From NCBI GenBank assembly GCA_031841125.1, contig CM063110.1, forward strand, positions 54,349,946 to 54,413,945: 64,000 nucleotides of DNA. The letters run 5' to 3'. The translations under genes were made by a program, and so were the position numbers. A model generated the notes under the pieces. The model had not been told where the DNA came from, searched no databases, and saw nothing but the letters and a program-made list of their open reading frames with translations. Shown here piece by piece: positions 1 through 11,805 of this stretch. Each line of letters opens with the position of its first letter. Position 1 is the first letter of the stretch. Source of the DNA: Acanthococcus lagerstroemiae (taxonomy: Eukaryota; Arthropoda; Insecta; Hemiptera; Eriococcidae).

Positions 1-1805
1 TGGCTGAGAGTATTCGTGTCGAAAATATTATCTCTGCCAACCCTACTTTCGATAAGTTATTCATTATGGATCATATCTAGTTTTAGCTAAAACCCGCTGC
101 TGAAGAATCCTCGAGAATAATTTTGCTATGTACTCGTGTGTAATCGTTTCTCAACATGCATCAATAGTTCTAGGAGAATTTACGCATGTAACCGAACCTT
201 AAACAACGTATCTTGTGAGGAAATCCAAAGTCATTCGCATCCATGCTTCAACCGGAATTACTTTCTTTACAACCCTTTGATGAAAATGAGCAATTCGAAT
301 CACCGCTTGCGACTTTTCGATCGCCATTACATTTGCATGAAAATAACAAATGCTCGTAAAATCTCGCTGTCGTAAATTTACTTTCAATTCGTATAAGGAA
401 AGTGTCCCCTAACCCCTTCTAGCAGTCAAGTTCGACTTTCTTTGTGTTTTTTTTTTTTTTTTTGAAAAGTTCTATCGTTAAATTTTATTCTTCAAATTTG
501 TCGTTTTTCTTATTTTGCAAACGGCGGTGTACCCGAGTAACGTCGAATTTTAATTAAAAGGTAGTTTTCGGGTTTCAGCAGCTGTCGACATTTTCATTGG
601 TGACTCTAGAGCTAACGGTTAAACGGCAGAATTTAATAAATTTCGATAAACGAGATTTAATGCGAACGTAAACGCACTCTCCAACCGAACAATTTTGAAT
701 TAAAATTCAGAGTTAAAATAAAGTTTTCGAGTTGACAGACCAATAAATTGAAATGTAGCGATGATTGTCACTATTTTTACCGCATTTTTCAATAGCAGGT
801 GTACTTTTATACTCCTGATGGCCTATTGAAGAAAGGGCGTGGGTAAGTAATTTTGGTGTTTTTGGACACAGGTTAACTAGTACAACCCCATAACTGTAGG
901 GCATGCGTGTGTGTGATGTACATGTATGCCATGAAATGTCTTCGATGTATTTTTTTTTCTTAATGCTAAGTTGGATGGAAAGAGGCAAACGGAAGTTTCA
1001 AGTGGCAGAGTCCATTTGCTTTCTAAATGAAATTCTCTCCCCTCACTCTCACATATTACTAACTGAGGCATTTAAAATGGAAAGGTATCAAACAGTGTTT
1101 TTTTCACTTTATTTTTCAACATTTTCATTCATTTTTCTATTTATTTTATGTATTTTCTTACTTTTATTTATTTGCTTCCCCCTTTTCTGATTATTTTTTC
1201 TACTCGGTTTTTTGTTCTGTATTACTGAATATTTCTTATAGTGTATTCTGCTCTATTCGTGAATTTTTTCTTGTGCGACTCCGAAAACAAGCCAAGCAAG
1301 ACTCAGTGGCCCCGTAAATACCGTTTTGGTTCTTAAGTAAATAAAAAATTCAAAATAAAACATCGAAATGAGGCATTTTGGTTTGCTTGTTTTGGTCCCA
1401 ATTTGAATCCAATAAGCTAAATGTTGGGCTCGAAAGGAGCCACGTTAACTTTTGGTTCGAAAAATCAAACAAGATATCAAAATAAGCGTTTTTCGAGTTG
1501 TTGATAACAAATATGGCGTAAGATTTCGAGTTTGGCCTCGTTTTAGGGTCAGAAGTTGGAATGTCACCCTTTAAATGGGCGAAATTGACTCGGTCTGAAA
1601 ATCGAATGAAGTATATCGAAATTGGGGGTTTTCGGGTCATTCATTACGAATATTGCATCAGATTTTGGATTTGGTCACTACTGAGGTTACAGAATCAAAA
1701 CTTTTGTTTTCTAATAGACGAAATTTACAAGGCTTTAAAAAATCGAATAAAGTATCGAAATATTAATTTTAATATTATATATTTTAATGTAGAGATTTTT
1801 TCATG
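1..1805. other. Intergenic AT-rich DNA, no gene seen
   Basis: No ORF here resembles a protein family I know, and none is long. A poly-T run lies near 447-463. The stretch at about 1,600-1,690 has a phrase built on AAGTATxxCGAAAT followed by TTTTCGGGTCATT. Similar phrases occur on the plus strand near 10,580-10,640 and on the minus strand near 14,200-14,240. This suggests an old dispersed repeat, but I could not define its ends. Confidence 0.6.
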
Positions 1806-2530
1806 ATTTTCTTTTTTTTTCTTATAAAAAGAAGAACGAAGTTCTTTTTATTCAAGAAAGGGACTAGATGATTTTCTTTTCTTTCCTCGAGGAAGGAAGA
1901 AGTTTTTACTTCTCAAAAAAGGAAAAAAGTTTCACTTATTCAACCGGAAGAGGCGATTCTCTTCTGGTTCCTATAAGAAAAGAATGAAGTTCTTCTCACT
2001 TCGGGGAAAGAAGGGATGATGCTCTTGCGTTTCCTCAAGGAAAGGAAAGAGTCTCTCTTTCTTCAAGAAATAGAACAGTTTTGTTCTCAGTACTTGAAAA
2101 AAGGAACGATTTCTTCAGCAATTAGAAAAACAAATTTTTCTCATTTTGGGAAAGGAAGACACGATTTTATTGTTTTCTATTATCAAAAAGAACAAGGCTT
2201 TCCCATCCAGGAGAAAAGGGACTATTTTTTTCCTTTTCCCTCTAAGAAAGAAACAAGTTTCTCTTCCTTAAAGAGTGCAATTGAGGCTTTATCATTCCGA
2301 GGAAGTAAGGGACAAGATTTGCCTAATTTTTCTCGAGAAAAAAATCTGTGTGCTATGTTTCTCACGGAATGGAACGAATTTCCTCCATATGGCAAGGAAG
2401 AAAAAAGTTCCTACTCTTCCCTGAATGAGTTTGTTCCCATGTTAGGAAAATCGGAATAAAATGATCTATTCTCTCTCCTGAAATATAAAAATTTCGTTCG
2501 TCCTTTCTTCGATGAAAGAAACGAAAATCG
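1806..2530 (+). repeat. Degenerate ~30-bp tandem repeat, about 20 units
   Basis: Units can be laid out at close to 30 bp across the block. Each has a TTCTC/TTTCC-type pyrimidine part followed by an AAGAAAGG-type purine part. Because 30 bp is ten codons, the 147-codon ORF at 2,016-2,459 is periodic every ten residues (basic or acidic KK/KE pairs followed by an aromatic). Frame 1 upstream (1,921-2,018) shows the same ten-residue rhythm. The ORF has no recognisable domain, and the repeat is enough to explain its open frame, so I do not call it a gene. Confidence 0.6.
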
Positions 2531-2912
2531 TCTGGTCCTTCTTCAGAATCGGAGGGGCATCGCCCGATTGCGTCCAGGTCAGCGAGGGGAGATAAATTAT
2601 TTAAGAAAATGAAAGGTCTCATTGCGGGCCGATATAGAGTTTGATTGCGTCCAGGCTCATAGTTCCATTGCGTCCCAGTCCATTTAACGTCATCCAGAGT
2701 GCACCACAAGGAGGCGGATCGAACTACCGTCAAGACTTTCTATATACATCCAGATAACTATTCTTCAAAATCTGAATAAACCGCGGAACTGAAATCGTGG
2801 AGGCGAGTGCACAACTTGCCCTGTCCAGAAATGCAGACGAAAAAGCACCTATGTAGATTCAGGCCTTATTTTGGAAAGCTAATAGAATTTTTTGGCCAGA
2901 ATGCAGCTTTAA

Positions 2913-3260
2913 CCCTTTCGCTCCCACTTTTTTTTTTTCAATTTGAATTATTTTTTTTACTGGAAATAGTTGAATAGACTCCCCATAATACGAATCCAGT
3001 GTCGAAGAATTTTTCACTCCCCCTTGAGCCCCCAAAGGATGTGGGACAGCGTATGTCCCACTGGTAGAGTAATGATGAGAGTCAAAAAAATTATTTCCGA
3101 AACAACCACGCTATCTACCGAGACATGAGTGAGTTGAGATATGCTTCTGTAGGTACTCTGCTAGTAGGATACAACTAGCACTGTTTTCAACGTATATTTG
3201 ACCCTGTAGAATTTTTCAAAAACCGTTGGGACAAACGGTGTCCTGTTGGGAGCGAAAGAG
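2913..3260. mobile_element. piggyBac-like MITE with TTAA target
   Basis: The left end is TTAA followed by CCCTTTCGCTCCC. The right end is GGGAGCGAAAGAG followed by TTGA, a one-base decay of TTAA. Terminal inverted repeats starting CCC(T/Y) next to a TTAA target are typical of piggyBac superfamily elements. The 348-bp length and absence of coding capacity make it non-autonomous. An internal hairpin (TGTGGGACA ... TGTCCCACT) lies near 3,041-3,062. It is inserted within the larger foldback-like structure and so is younger than it. Confidence 0.65.
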
Positions 3261-3269
3261 TTGAGACCA

Positions 3270-3500
3270 CTCATACTCTAAAAGACGCATTCAGATTGCG
3301 TTTCCTACTTTTCGTAAAGACTATCAGATTCCGCTAGAACTCAATCAGACACCTGCAGACTTATTCAGTCTTGTTAGACTCTGATGAGACTCATGTTGAC
3401 TCCTTGAGATTTATCAGACTACATTTTGAGGCATTCGAGATTCTCTCGGATTCATTCAGACTTTTTACTCTATTTAGACTCACTGAGGCTGGGCTGTTAC
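3270..3500 (+). repeat. Degenerate short repeat built on TCAGACT
   Basis: Phrases such as TTCAGATT, ATCAGACA, TTCAGTCT and TTCAGACT recur every 12-25 bases. A comparable degenerate pattern with TTCAAAATTCGT lies at 22,930-23,060, and TCTCAACGAGTCTT-type phrases flank the SINE at 8.5 kb. No coding interpretation holds. Confidence 0.4.
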
Positions 3501-3819
3501 CCATCCAGACTCCATCCCCGATTAACAAAAAGAGGGTCACAAAGCCTCAACACACAAAAAAAAGCCAAAACTAGGATTCAAGGCGAAAGAGTGCTTCTTT
3601 TTCAACCAATTAGAGCGCCAGGACGCAAGCAGAAACGAGAACGACATGCTAGATGAGGTAATTTTATGATGTCACTTGGTCAAACACAATTTTGTGGAGG
3701 CAGTCGAACTAGGGAAGCGCACTGTTTACATTTCGAACGCAATTGAACCATTCGAAGCAAGGGGCAAAAACGGGACGCAATAAGACTACGAAAAACGTGT
3801 GAGGGCTACTTTTCGGACG

Positions 3820-4170
3820 CAATCGGGCTTCTCCGAATCGGAGTAACTTCTTTCCTTTCTCCAGGAGAGAAAACCCGTTCTTCCCTTTTCTGAATGAAAA
3901 TAACCGTGTCCCATTGTTCCATGAAAGAGAGAAACATTGTTCTTTTCCTCTCCCCCGAATAAGAGTAACGTTGTTCCTTTCTTCAAGGAAACAAAAAAGA
4001 ATCTGCCATCTCCCTTTCTAAGTGAAAGGAACTCCATCCCTTGTTTCCATGTGTTGAAAAATAGATTATTTTCTTTCGTGGGAATAGAAAACCTTTTTCG
4101 TGTTCCCTGTATTTGAGAAAAGAAAAAAAAACATCGACCTCTCTAATAAATTTTTTTTTCCAAGTTGGGT
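3820..4170 (-). repeat. Inverted block of the ~30-bp degenerate repeat
   Basis: The segment has eight or nine units spaced 27-34 bp, with GTTCCTTTCTTCAAGGAAAC-like phrases. They are the same kind as the units at 1,806-2,530 but in the opposite orientation. Read on the minus strand, the short ORFs here show the same ten-residue rhythm (for example FLSLRKG and FVSLKKG). Confidence 0.55.
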
Positions 4171-5393
4171 CCATTTTATTAATATGCGGTGCGAAATTTA
4201 GATTTTGGAGCCCAAAATGGGACTGAAAGTTAAGTTTAATGTGATGTTCAAAATTAGTTTCTTTGCTTGTTTTCGGTTGCTAACCTATTAGTCCTCGCAA
4301 ACTTTGTCACTCGAAGCCCCACGGCTTCGTTGGCTGATAGGGAAATACGGCGCTGGATTGAAACACTTTGTGATAAAAATATGTAATAGTGATATTGATT
4401 ATAATACGTCAGAGAAATCCGCCTAGAATTTATCGTTCTAAAAAGTAAACTTTTTTTTTTTTGCGAGTAGGTATAAATCTAGGTCTAAATACAAATGAGT
4501 GTAATCAGCCGGCGCCTTTAAACTGAAAATGATGGTATTATGAGAAGGATCCTGGATTATATTATTTTTTGTTGTCGTTTTTCCTAATACGATAGATACG
4601 ATCTGTAATTGGATTCTGGTTCTATCGACGTAAATTAATGGGTACGATCTGATCCGCAGATACCGCCGTTTATGATGAAATTCGAAGGCTGGTGAGCCGC
4701 TGCATGGACGGTGGTCAAATCTCCGTGGTCGAACTTTTAATACCCATTATTGCTTATATATGGCATTTCACTTTACTTTATCTAACTATACTCCACTTGC
4801 GGCAGATATTTCTGTCAACTCCAATTTCGTATAAATTGATCGTTTCTCTTCTTTGGGAAGAGGAAAAAGTTCCTATGCTTGATCGATTTTATATAAAACC
4901 GTGTAAACAAGTGTGTCTTTAACAGATGGAAAGTAAACCACTACCCTAACTCCGCCTTCATTATCAATTAATTGTTAAATATTTTTTCGGTTAAAATAAA
5001 GTATTACATTCGTTTGATTTAGGTGGAACTAAAAAGCTTTGCCCTCTATTTGCCTCGAAGGCTAACTCCCTTGTCGGTATGTATCGACCCTTTTCTCCGT
5101 GTTTCATGAAAGTTTAACATTCTTTGGTAATGTGTCTGTTCGGCTTTCGCTTTTTTGCTGGTCTGTTTATCTCTGTGTGTCGCTGTCTGTAATCCTGAAG
5201 TTTTTCGTAGGTAAGTTTGAGGAATTAGGTTAAGTCTGTGAGATACAAACAGCAGGGATTCGGAGTCGACTCTCGAATTGCTATTGTGGTAGAATATTGA
5301 GTGTAAGTTACGATTGGAAACGAAATCAACGTTGCAGGGATAGGGGGTTGAAATTAACTCGCAGGCAGTTGGAGCTGTCAAGCTTTTTTCAAC
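4171..5393. other. Intergenic DNA, no gene seen
   Basis: The stretch is AT-rich with no recognisable coding. A perfect small hairpin, CGAAGCC-CCAC-GGCTTCG, lies near 4,313-4,330. Short ORFs at 4,692-4,922 and 5,046-5,414 show no family features. Confidence 0.5.
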
Positions 5394-5549
5394 AGTTCTT
5401 GAAGTTCTTGCCAATTTTACTTGAAAGCAGCGTATTTTTGTCAGAACGTATTCTGGTGTTATCAGCTAAGTCACTGATGATCACACTCGAAAACCTCCTG
5501 ACGAAGATACGCTGCTTTCAAGTAAAATTAGCATGAATTCAAGAACTAT
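5394..5549. repeat. Short inverted-repeat element, ~50-bp arms
   Basis: The left arm (5,394-5,443) and the complement of the right arm (5,498-5,549) match at roughly 45 of 50 positions, around a core of about 55 bp. The shared part includes ATTTTACTTGAAAGCAGCGT. The core contains CTGATGA at 5,474-5,480 followed by GAAA at 5,489-5,492, resembling the conserved strands of a hammerhead ribozyme core. I see no convincing stem II between them, so the ribozyme reading is weak. The inverted repeat itself is clear. Confidence 0.6.
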
Positions 5550-5953
5550 AAATAAGTAATAATCTTCCGCGGGTCTAAAATTGCGAGACCTCTTGCCGTG
5601 CTTCGTTCAAACAAAAGAATGTTTCTCTATAGGGCATCCTGTAGGTTACTTTGAAATGTTTAATTAAGAAAAATCTGCAAAATTGGAGCAAAATTAGTTT
5701 AAGGTAGCTCGTCTCAAGAACTTTTGAGTCCTTACAGGATTCGGCATTGATTTTGAAGATATAAAATTCTCATACAACTGAAGTTTCCTCCTATAAGCTT
5801 GGATTTTTTTTTTTCAGATGGGAGTCTTAAGAACAGCTGAATTTATTTCAGATGTCCTATCCTCGTTCTCTCAGCCGTCAAGGTGCCACAGGGGCCTAAT
5901 TTTCAATTATCCGAATTTCAACGTTCTTTTATTAAGTCTGAATCAATTTTTGT

Positions 5954-6932
5954 AGGACGGCCACTTGGTCACTTTTTCAACCGTTTGTCACTATAGGTCA
6001 CCTTTCAAACATTTGGTCACTCAAGTCACATTTTATGTAAGAAGACACTTTTTTTCTTTAAAATTCTTCCAAAGAATTCTAAAAACCAAAATAATTTCCT
6101 TTTTATGTAAGAAGTCAGGTTTTTTCTTTAAAATTCTTCCAAAGAATTCTAAAAATTAAAACAATATGAAGCCAGCATGTTGAACACTTTCAAAAGATGA
6201 TAAAATAAATTAGAATCGAAGTAGTACTTAGTAACTTAGTCGCGTTTCCTATGAAAAACTGTCCTACCTACTGATCAGTAGTAGGACAGTAGCGCAGTGT
6301 GTACCGTACTATGGCTCCAAAATATATTTTCCAAAAAACGGAAAATATGCGCATATTTTATGAGCTTATTCTGCGGAAATTATGCCGAAAAATTCCCTAA
6401 AAAGTCAAATTATGCAAAAGTATCCCCACACAATAAGGGTATCATTTTACAGAGAAAAATGAATGGAAATGGGTGGTGAACCTGATAAATTGATAATTTA
6501 AGAAAATTCGTGAAGAATTCGAAATTTTATTTAAAACCAAAGTTATTCTAAATAATTAAATTCAAAAACAAAACCATTTATTCGAATTTCTTAAACTTAA
6601 AACAGAAACATTCATTCGAAATTGTTAAATTAAAATAATCACAAGTACATATTTGAACGAGGATTACAAAAAATGATTAAATGTTTTCTCAAGTTGAAAA
6701 ATATGAAGGATCAGTTTAAGAGGTGAGAGAAGAAGAAGCCTGCAGGAACTTCTTTTTGCATCACTTTTCTCCGTAGATGTGCCTACTACTGTATAATATA
6801 TACTATTTTAAAAAAGTTATTGAGAAAAAGTAGCACGTTGGTCTCATAAGAGTTACTTTTTGGTCGCTATTTTGGTAATTTTAGTCACTTTCTCAAATTT
6901 TCTGGGGGAAAAAAAATTGAGTTGCCACCCTG
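5954..6932. mobile_element. Possible TIR element with TTGGTCAC sub-repeats
   Basis: The left end reads AGGACGGCCACTTGGTCAC. The right end reads GTTGCCACCCTG, whose complement CAGGGTGGCAAC partly matches the left. GGTCAC/GTCACT phrases recur near both ends. No protein is encoded. The ends are imperfect and I see no target duplication. Confidence 0.35.
6031..6168 (+). repeat. 70-bp tandem duplication
   Basis: Two head-to-tail units start with TTTTATGTAAGAAG at 6,031 and 6,101. They share the core TTTAAAATTCTTCCAAAGAA and differ at only a few positions. The duplication lies inside the possible TIR element. Confidence 0.75.
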
Positions 6933-8524
6933 TTTTTGTGGCATCATTTTTCCCTTCATCTCGACTCTTCCGGTGCCACGGAGTGCTAATCTTGAATCAC
7001 TCGAAGTTTACATCGTAAGGAGAGTTTTGTGATTCGCTGAATATTTTTCTCCCCTCCCCCCTCTAACCCTTCAGCCCCAAGTTTCAGAGACCTGAACAAT
7101 GAATTCTTTATATAATATATATTTCAATTGAAGTTGTTCAATGGTTCCCGCCTGTGGAGCCTCTAACGGTTTGGAGAGAAGAGGAATGGAACCCCAGAAA
7201 TAATTCTAGCGACTCCCAAAACATAATTAATTGGAAATGGAAATAATTGGAGATTAGCCTTCTACTGCGTCTGAAGAGTTGAGGGAACTAGAAAACAACC
7301 CTAAAAAAATTCAGCGATTCTTGAAATCCCTACTTGAAGAAAATTTTTTTATTAGACGCACGGGGAAGGCTCCAGTCGCATGAGAATCTCAAATTCTTAA
7401 AATCAGTGTTGTTGACTCCCAGAAGAACTTGGACCCCTTGGGGTAAAGATTACCGTTGACCGATGTGACTCAAACAGGCGCGGATCTGTGGGGGGAAATG
7501 AGAGAAATCTCCCCCAAGGGAAGGAGAAATAGTAGCGGGAAAGGTGGCAAAAGAATTTCTGCGCACTTTTTCTCTGCCACTCCCCCTCTTCCTCCCCCGA
7601 ATAATCGTCGGACCCGCGGCTGCTCAAATGTTGTCAAAAAGTGTTTTCCAATGCATGCAACTGATCTGGAGATACCTTATTGAAAAATTGAAAGTTAAAA
7701 ATTACCTCATCGAACAGGAATGTATCCTCATCACTCATTGTCTTTGCATTTTAACTTGTTAAGTTACACTGTGCGAATTCAGTCAAAACACTTATCATTT
7801 ACCGGACTCAATTCCGCTATCGATTCCTCTCGCCTCTGCTGTTCGAGGTGCCTTTCTTGTCTAGCTTGGAATCTAAGCATCTATGTTTCTCTAGGTTGGG
7901 TATACCCTAAATAGTGGGAAATTCTCCTATATGGGAAACATGTTCGTTCAGTATAAGGAATAAATGAGGTGGTTATTATCAAGCTCTAGTTCCCGAGAAA
8001 AAAGTCAAAAACTGAATCCAAGTTAAATTTATCGGGTTTTCAAAATAAGATTATTCTTGTAGTCGCAAGTCCTACATTTCATCTGCCATCAGTTATAAGT
8101 GGAGTATATAATGGTACTACGCAGTGGCCCTGAATCAGCTACAAACGAGAGGAAAACCTTGAGAACTTCGTTTTTCTTTTCTCGTCTAGAATAACTGTTT
8201 TGTACTACTTACAAATATAAGTATACATCTCTTGGTAAATTTTACCCCCAGAGAATTGCAAGATGGTTTGTTTTGTGAGAAATTTGGTGTCTAGCTCTCT
8301 TCTGTAGCAAAAATCTGCATAGGCTAAGGGGACCCTTTTGATACGAAATGTCTCAAATGTTAATACTCGTAGATGGCCTTGTATCAAATGTGAAGAGACT
8401 ATATATAATTTAGGAATTCGAAAATTACGAATATTTTGATTGTTTTATAAACTTATGCTGCAATATTTTCCGAGAAAGTCGTCTCAGAATCTTCATCAGT
8501 CTCAACGAGTCTTAGAATGCTCTT
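6933..8524. other. Intergenic DNA, no gene seen
   Basis: I see no recognisable protein, RNA or well-bounded repeat. 7,480-7,620 is more GC- and C/G-run rich, and the overlapping short ORFs there on both strands have no family features. Confidence 0.5.
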
Positions 8525-8740
8525 CTCTATCCTAATTTACTCTCAACCCAAGCCCTGGAATCCGCCATTTCGATCATTACCTCAGAGACATCGGGGAGGC
8601 TATTAGGCCTGTCTCAGACCTCTTCTCATCTTGCCGAAAAATCGGCCTAGGTCGAAATGCAGCGAGTTGCTACGTGGGCTCGAACCCGGGACCTCCGGAT
8701 TCCGAGACCAGCGCGCTATCCACTCGGCCAACCAGACCCC
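8525..8740 (-). mobile_element. tRNA-derived SINE (antisense copy)
   Basis: On the minus strand the element begins with a tRNA-like head carrying box A (TTGGCCGAGTGG) and box B (GGGTTCGAGCCC). It continues into the body shared by every copy in this window: a segment near ATTTTTCGGC, then CTAACAGCCTCC, then a tail around GAGAGTAAATTAGGA. The flanks CTTAGAATGCTCTT (8,511) and CTTGAAATATTCTT (8,741) are a plausible decayed target duplication (10 of 14 matches). Box A and B are the internal RNA polymerase III promoter. Confidence 0.85.
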
Positions 8741-10150
8741 CTTGAAATATTCTTACACAGCGTCTCAACGAATCTCGGTGTGTCATGCTGTAGTATTGTC
8801 TTAAACGGTCTCCATCAGTCTCGATGCAGTCTTTTAACGGAATTCCAAACAGAGTAAATAATACGAGTAACAAGTCTTAAGAAGTTCTGGCAGTGTAGAG
8901 TGTGCGGTGCTGTCTTGACGAATAAAAAAAGGATCTTTGGTTGTGAAATGCACTATGTAATCCTGGAATGAGTCACATCATGGGTACTAGAGTGGAAAAG
9001 CGCGAACGAGGATACTTTCCACTATCTTAAACACGCTGAAAAGTCGAGGAAGATCTTCATTACCATGCACCAAACGTCACCCTCTTCCATTTGGAAAATA
9101 TCACTTCGCGTTTTCTTGTAATCCGGTAATGGTAGTTACCCCGCCACCCCGAACGAGTCCGTTGATACGTGTTCCAACGGTTTTAGATGATATGAAATTT
9201 CCATAAATTTGTTCGGCGAAACTTGCGATCCTAACCGACAATAAACGCGCCTTGACACACGATGAGAAATCGCAAAATGATGTAGGAAAATATTAGACGA
9301 CGGGTGAGAGGTCAACTGTGTAAAATTAATAACCGAAGTAAAGGGCATTCTGTTTCTTCACATTTGCAGCCTGTGGATACAAAGAACTCCACGTAGACGC
9401 CGTATTCTGGGGGGGGGGAGGACCCCAACTTGTGAAGTTGGTGGCAGCAATATCATTTTACCACCCTTTCCTAGTTTCAACGAAGGAAATAGCAAGAATG
9501 AGAGCTCGAGTACCCACAATGGTGTTATAATGGCCGGGCAAAGACTCTGTACGCCCATTTTTCCTCAAGCGGGGAAAAAGAAATGGCTTATTTTTTTCTG
9601 AAAAAACTTCAGTTACGTCACAATTGAGGCGGGCGATAGGCAAAGGGATACTTCTTTATTTATTGATTGTTTCAAGTTAGAGACAGGTGATTCTAGTGTG
9701 CAGGGGACCGTTTTGCTTTTCAGCTTTTCTGGTTTCCTGCTCACATCCCATCGACACAAACATAATTAGGATTTCAATTTCGTATTCTAGTTCTAGTGTA
9801 CAGATCTTAATATCTATGCGTATGCTGATGGAAATTATTTTTGTGGGATTTATCGTACAATAATTGTGTCGTTTTTCGGGTGTTTTCCTTGTTTTCAAAC
9901 CGCTCATAAGTTTCACCAGTTTCAAATTCCTCCCTTAAAGGCAAAGGGTTAAGTTAGCTGTCCATAACGTGCACACGCACAGTACCAATATTTCTAATCT
10001 GGTGGTAACGCGTCGTGCAATTGTAATGCCTTGTTTGTGTTAACTGGCGGGGGTTACAGAACACGCTGTGTTTCCTCTTTATTTGATGCTGCAATCGCTG
10101 TGTTCGCTAGGATATGGAGGTATTCGAGTATCACTCTAGCTTTCAGACCG
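8741..10150. other. Intergenic DNA, no gene seen
   Basis: No recognisable coding. A G-run lies near 9,410-9,418. TTAAAGGCAAAGGGTTAA near 9,935-9,952 resembles one piggyBac-type end, but no partner end was identified. Confidence 0.45.
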
Positions 10151-10216
10151 TGGTGGGACTCGAACCTGAGAGGCAAGGATTGCGGAGCGGGTGCGTACCA
10201 CTTGGTCACGTAGCGA
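10151..10216 (-). mobile_element. tRNA-like SINE head or tRNA pseudogene
   Basis: On the minus strand there is a box A-like TGACCAAGTGG (10,198-10,208) and a perfect box B-like GGTTCGAGTCC (10,156-10,166) at tRNA spacing. The acceptor arms do not pair convincingly, so this is not a functional tRNA. It differs from the main SINE family in this window, so it is a second tRNA-derived SINE or a pseudo-tRNA. Confidence 0.45.
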
Positions 10217-11805
10217 CTAACTTGAAACACTGGCCCATAACTCGCCCTTTGTTTTTGGTGTCAAAATAGCAATATTATTATCAATGTGGCGCTTACATTT
10301 CCTGGCTTCTCAAAATTTTCATCCGACTCAATCATTCTATTATACGTGTAGTTTCTGATCCCAAGGTTTGCCTACCCGTTAATTTCATCAATGGATGATG
10401 ATTTCATTGTCTTAACGTGTGCTCGGATTAACATAAAACCAAGGAGGATCTTGAGTTTTGAAGTGTTAACGTCTAGCTTTTCAAAGGGTTAAACAGAATC
10501 TCCCCCCTCCCCCCTCGTCGACGAAGGGCCAGGAAAAGGTCCAGAAACATAGAAATTTTAGATATAACAGAACACATTGGGAAAATTATAGAAATAGAGG
10601 TTTCCTGGGTCATTGCCTGCGATTATTCCGTCCAATTTTTGATCCAGCTCCGATTGGGCTTTTAAAGCATCAATTTCACGCATTGAATGGAGTTGACTTG
10701 ACCAATATCAAAGTACATCATCAGAAAATGTGTGTCGAGAAAAATATAAGTATGTTGAGAAAATCTAAGTATTTCTCCCTTCTCTACTAGATATAATAGT
10801 TCAAAAGAGAAATTTCGAAAGTTGAAATGGATTCATCCAAGAGTAAGGAACCCTACTGAAGCTACTGAATAGTTTTCCTTTTGCTAATTTCGAATATTGC
10901 ATCAAATCTCTGATCTGCCCCAAAGTAAGCCTCCAAAATTCAAATTTCATGATGAAAGTAACGATTTCACAATGTGTACATGAGTCATCTTTACGAATGT
11001 CGTTGTGAAGCGTGTGTGAAGTGGAATTACAAAATCGTTGGGGAAAATACAGATTCCTCATAATAGATCGCACAGAGGATCGCAGAACGCAACTTGAAAT
11101 ACATGAATCTAAATTGGCTAAGAAACTGAAAAACTGTCGAAATAAAATTATTATTGTGATTATTTTATGAAGTGTCCGATCCGACTCTGATTCGGGTTTA
11201 CACAATTCAAATTCTATACGAAGCATAAAATTTTCTTAAATTTTAACTCCTTAGGCTGAGCCTCATAAAAAGATGAGTACAATTTCAAAATTCGCAACGA
11301 TAGAAACACCTCGTTACTTTTTTCAGCTTCTGATGTGAAATTTCAAGTATTCTGATTTTTTGTATCATTCAACCAAATGTCACTTAAAAATTTTCCTTTT
11401 CAAGGAGTATATTTGTATTTTATTTTATGTTTTTAATAGATTTCAGTTCACATTATTAAGCGTGTTAGTGGCCTTATTGAAGATGCCTATTTCAATTTAA
11501 CATTCTCAAAAGATGAACAAAATAATAAATAGTAAAAAAATGAAACAGTTGTAAATCAAATGAATTTTCTCGTTGTAAAGTTTAAATTTAGAGGTCCCAA
11601 TCCGACACTGAAGAAGAATATTATACGCTAACATTTGAAATCCGCACCGAAGATTCCTAATTTTGATACTTTGCTTCCTCGATTCTCGAGCTTGAGTCAA
11701 TATTGCCTGTCTCAAGTTGTCTTTCCAATTGACTGTGAGCCTAAACGAAAACAAATTTGAACTTTTGTAAGATTTTTCACTCCTGTTGCCACAAGTTTTC
11801 TCACA
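10217..11805. other. Intergenic DNA, no gene seen
   Basis: The stretch is AT-rich. The minus-strand ORF at 10,801-11,226 (141 codons) has no recognisable domain and is not supported by context. The segment near 10,580-10,640 resembles the dispersed phrase at 1,600-1,690. Confidence 0.45.

Larger units (their letters stand above)
1806..4170. mobile_element. Foldback-like element with tandem-repeat arms
   Basis: Two blocks of the same purine/pyrimidine-rich, roughly 30-bp degenerate repeat face each other: 1,806-2,530 on the plus strand and about 3,820-4,170 on the minus strand. Just inside each block is a matching inverted segment. At about 2,560-2,576 it reads CGCCCGATTGCGTCC, and at about 3,812-3,828 its complement GGACGCAATCGGGC. 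Further GCGTCC phrases recur on the left (2,640-2,675) and GGACGCAA phrases on the right (3,618, 3,773, 3,814). Tandem repeats inside inverted arms are the hallmark of foldback elements. No transposase is visible and I could not find exact ends or a target duplication. A piggyBac-like MITE sits inside. Confidence 0.5.

Noticed and set aside
2016..2459. 147-codon ORF as a protein-coding gene
   Set aside because: It lies wholly inside a 30-bp degenerate repeat, its periodicity follows the repeat, and it has no recognisable domain.
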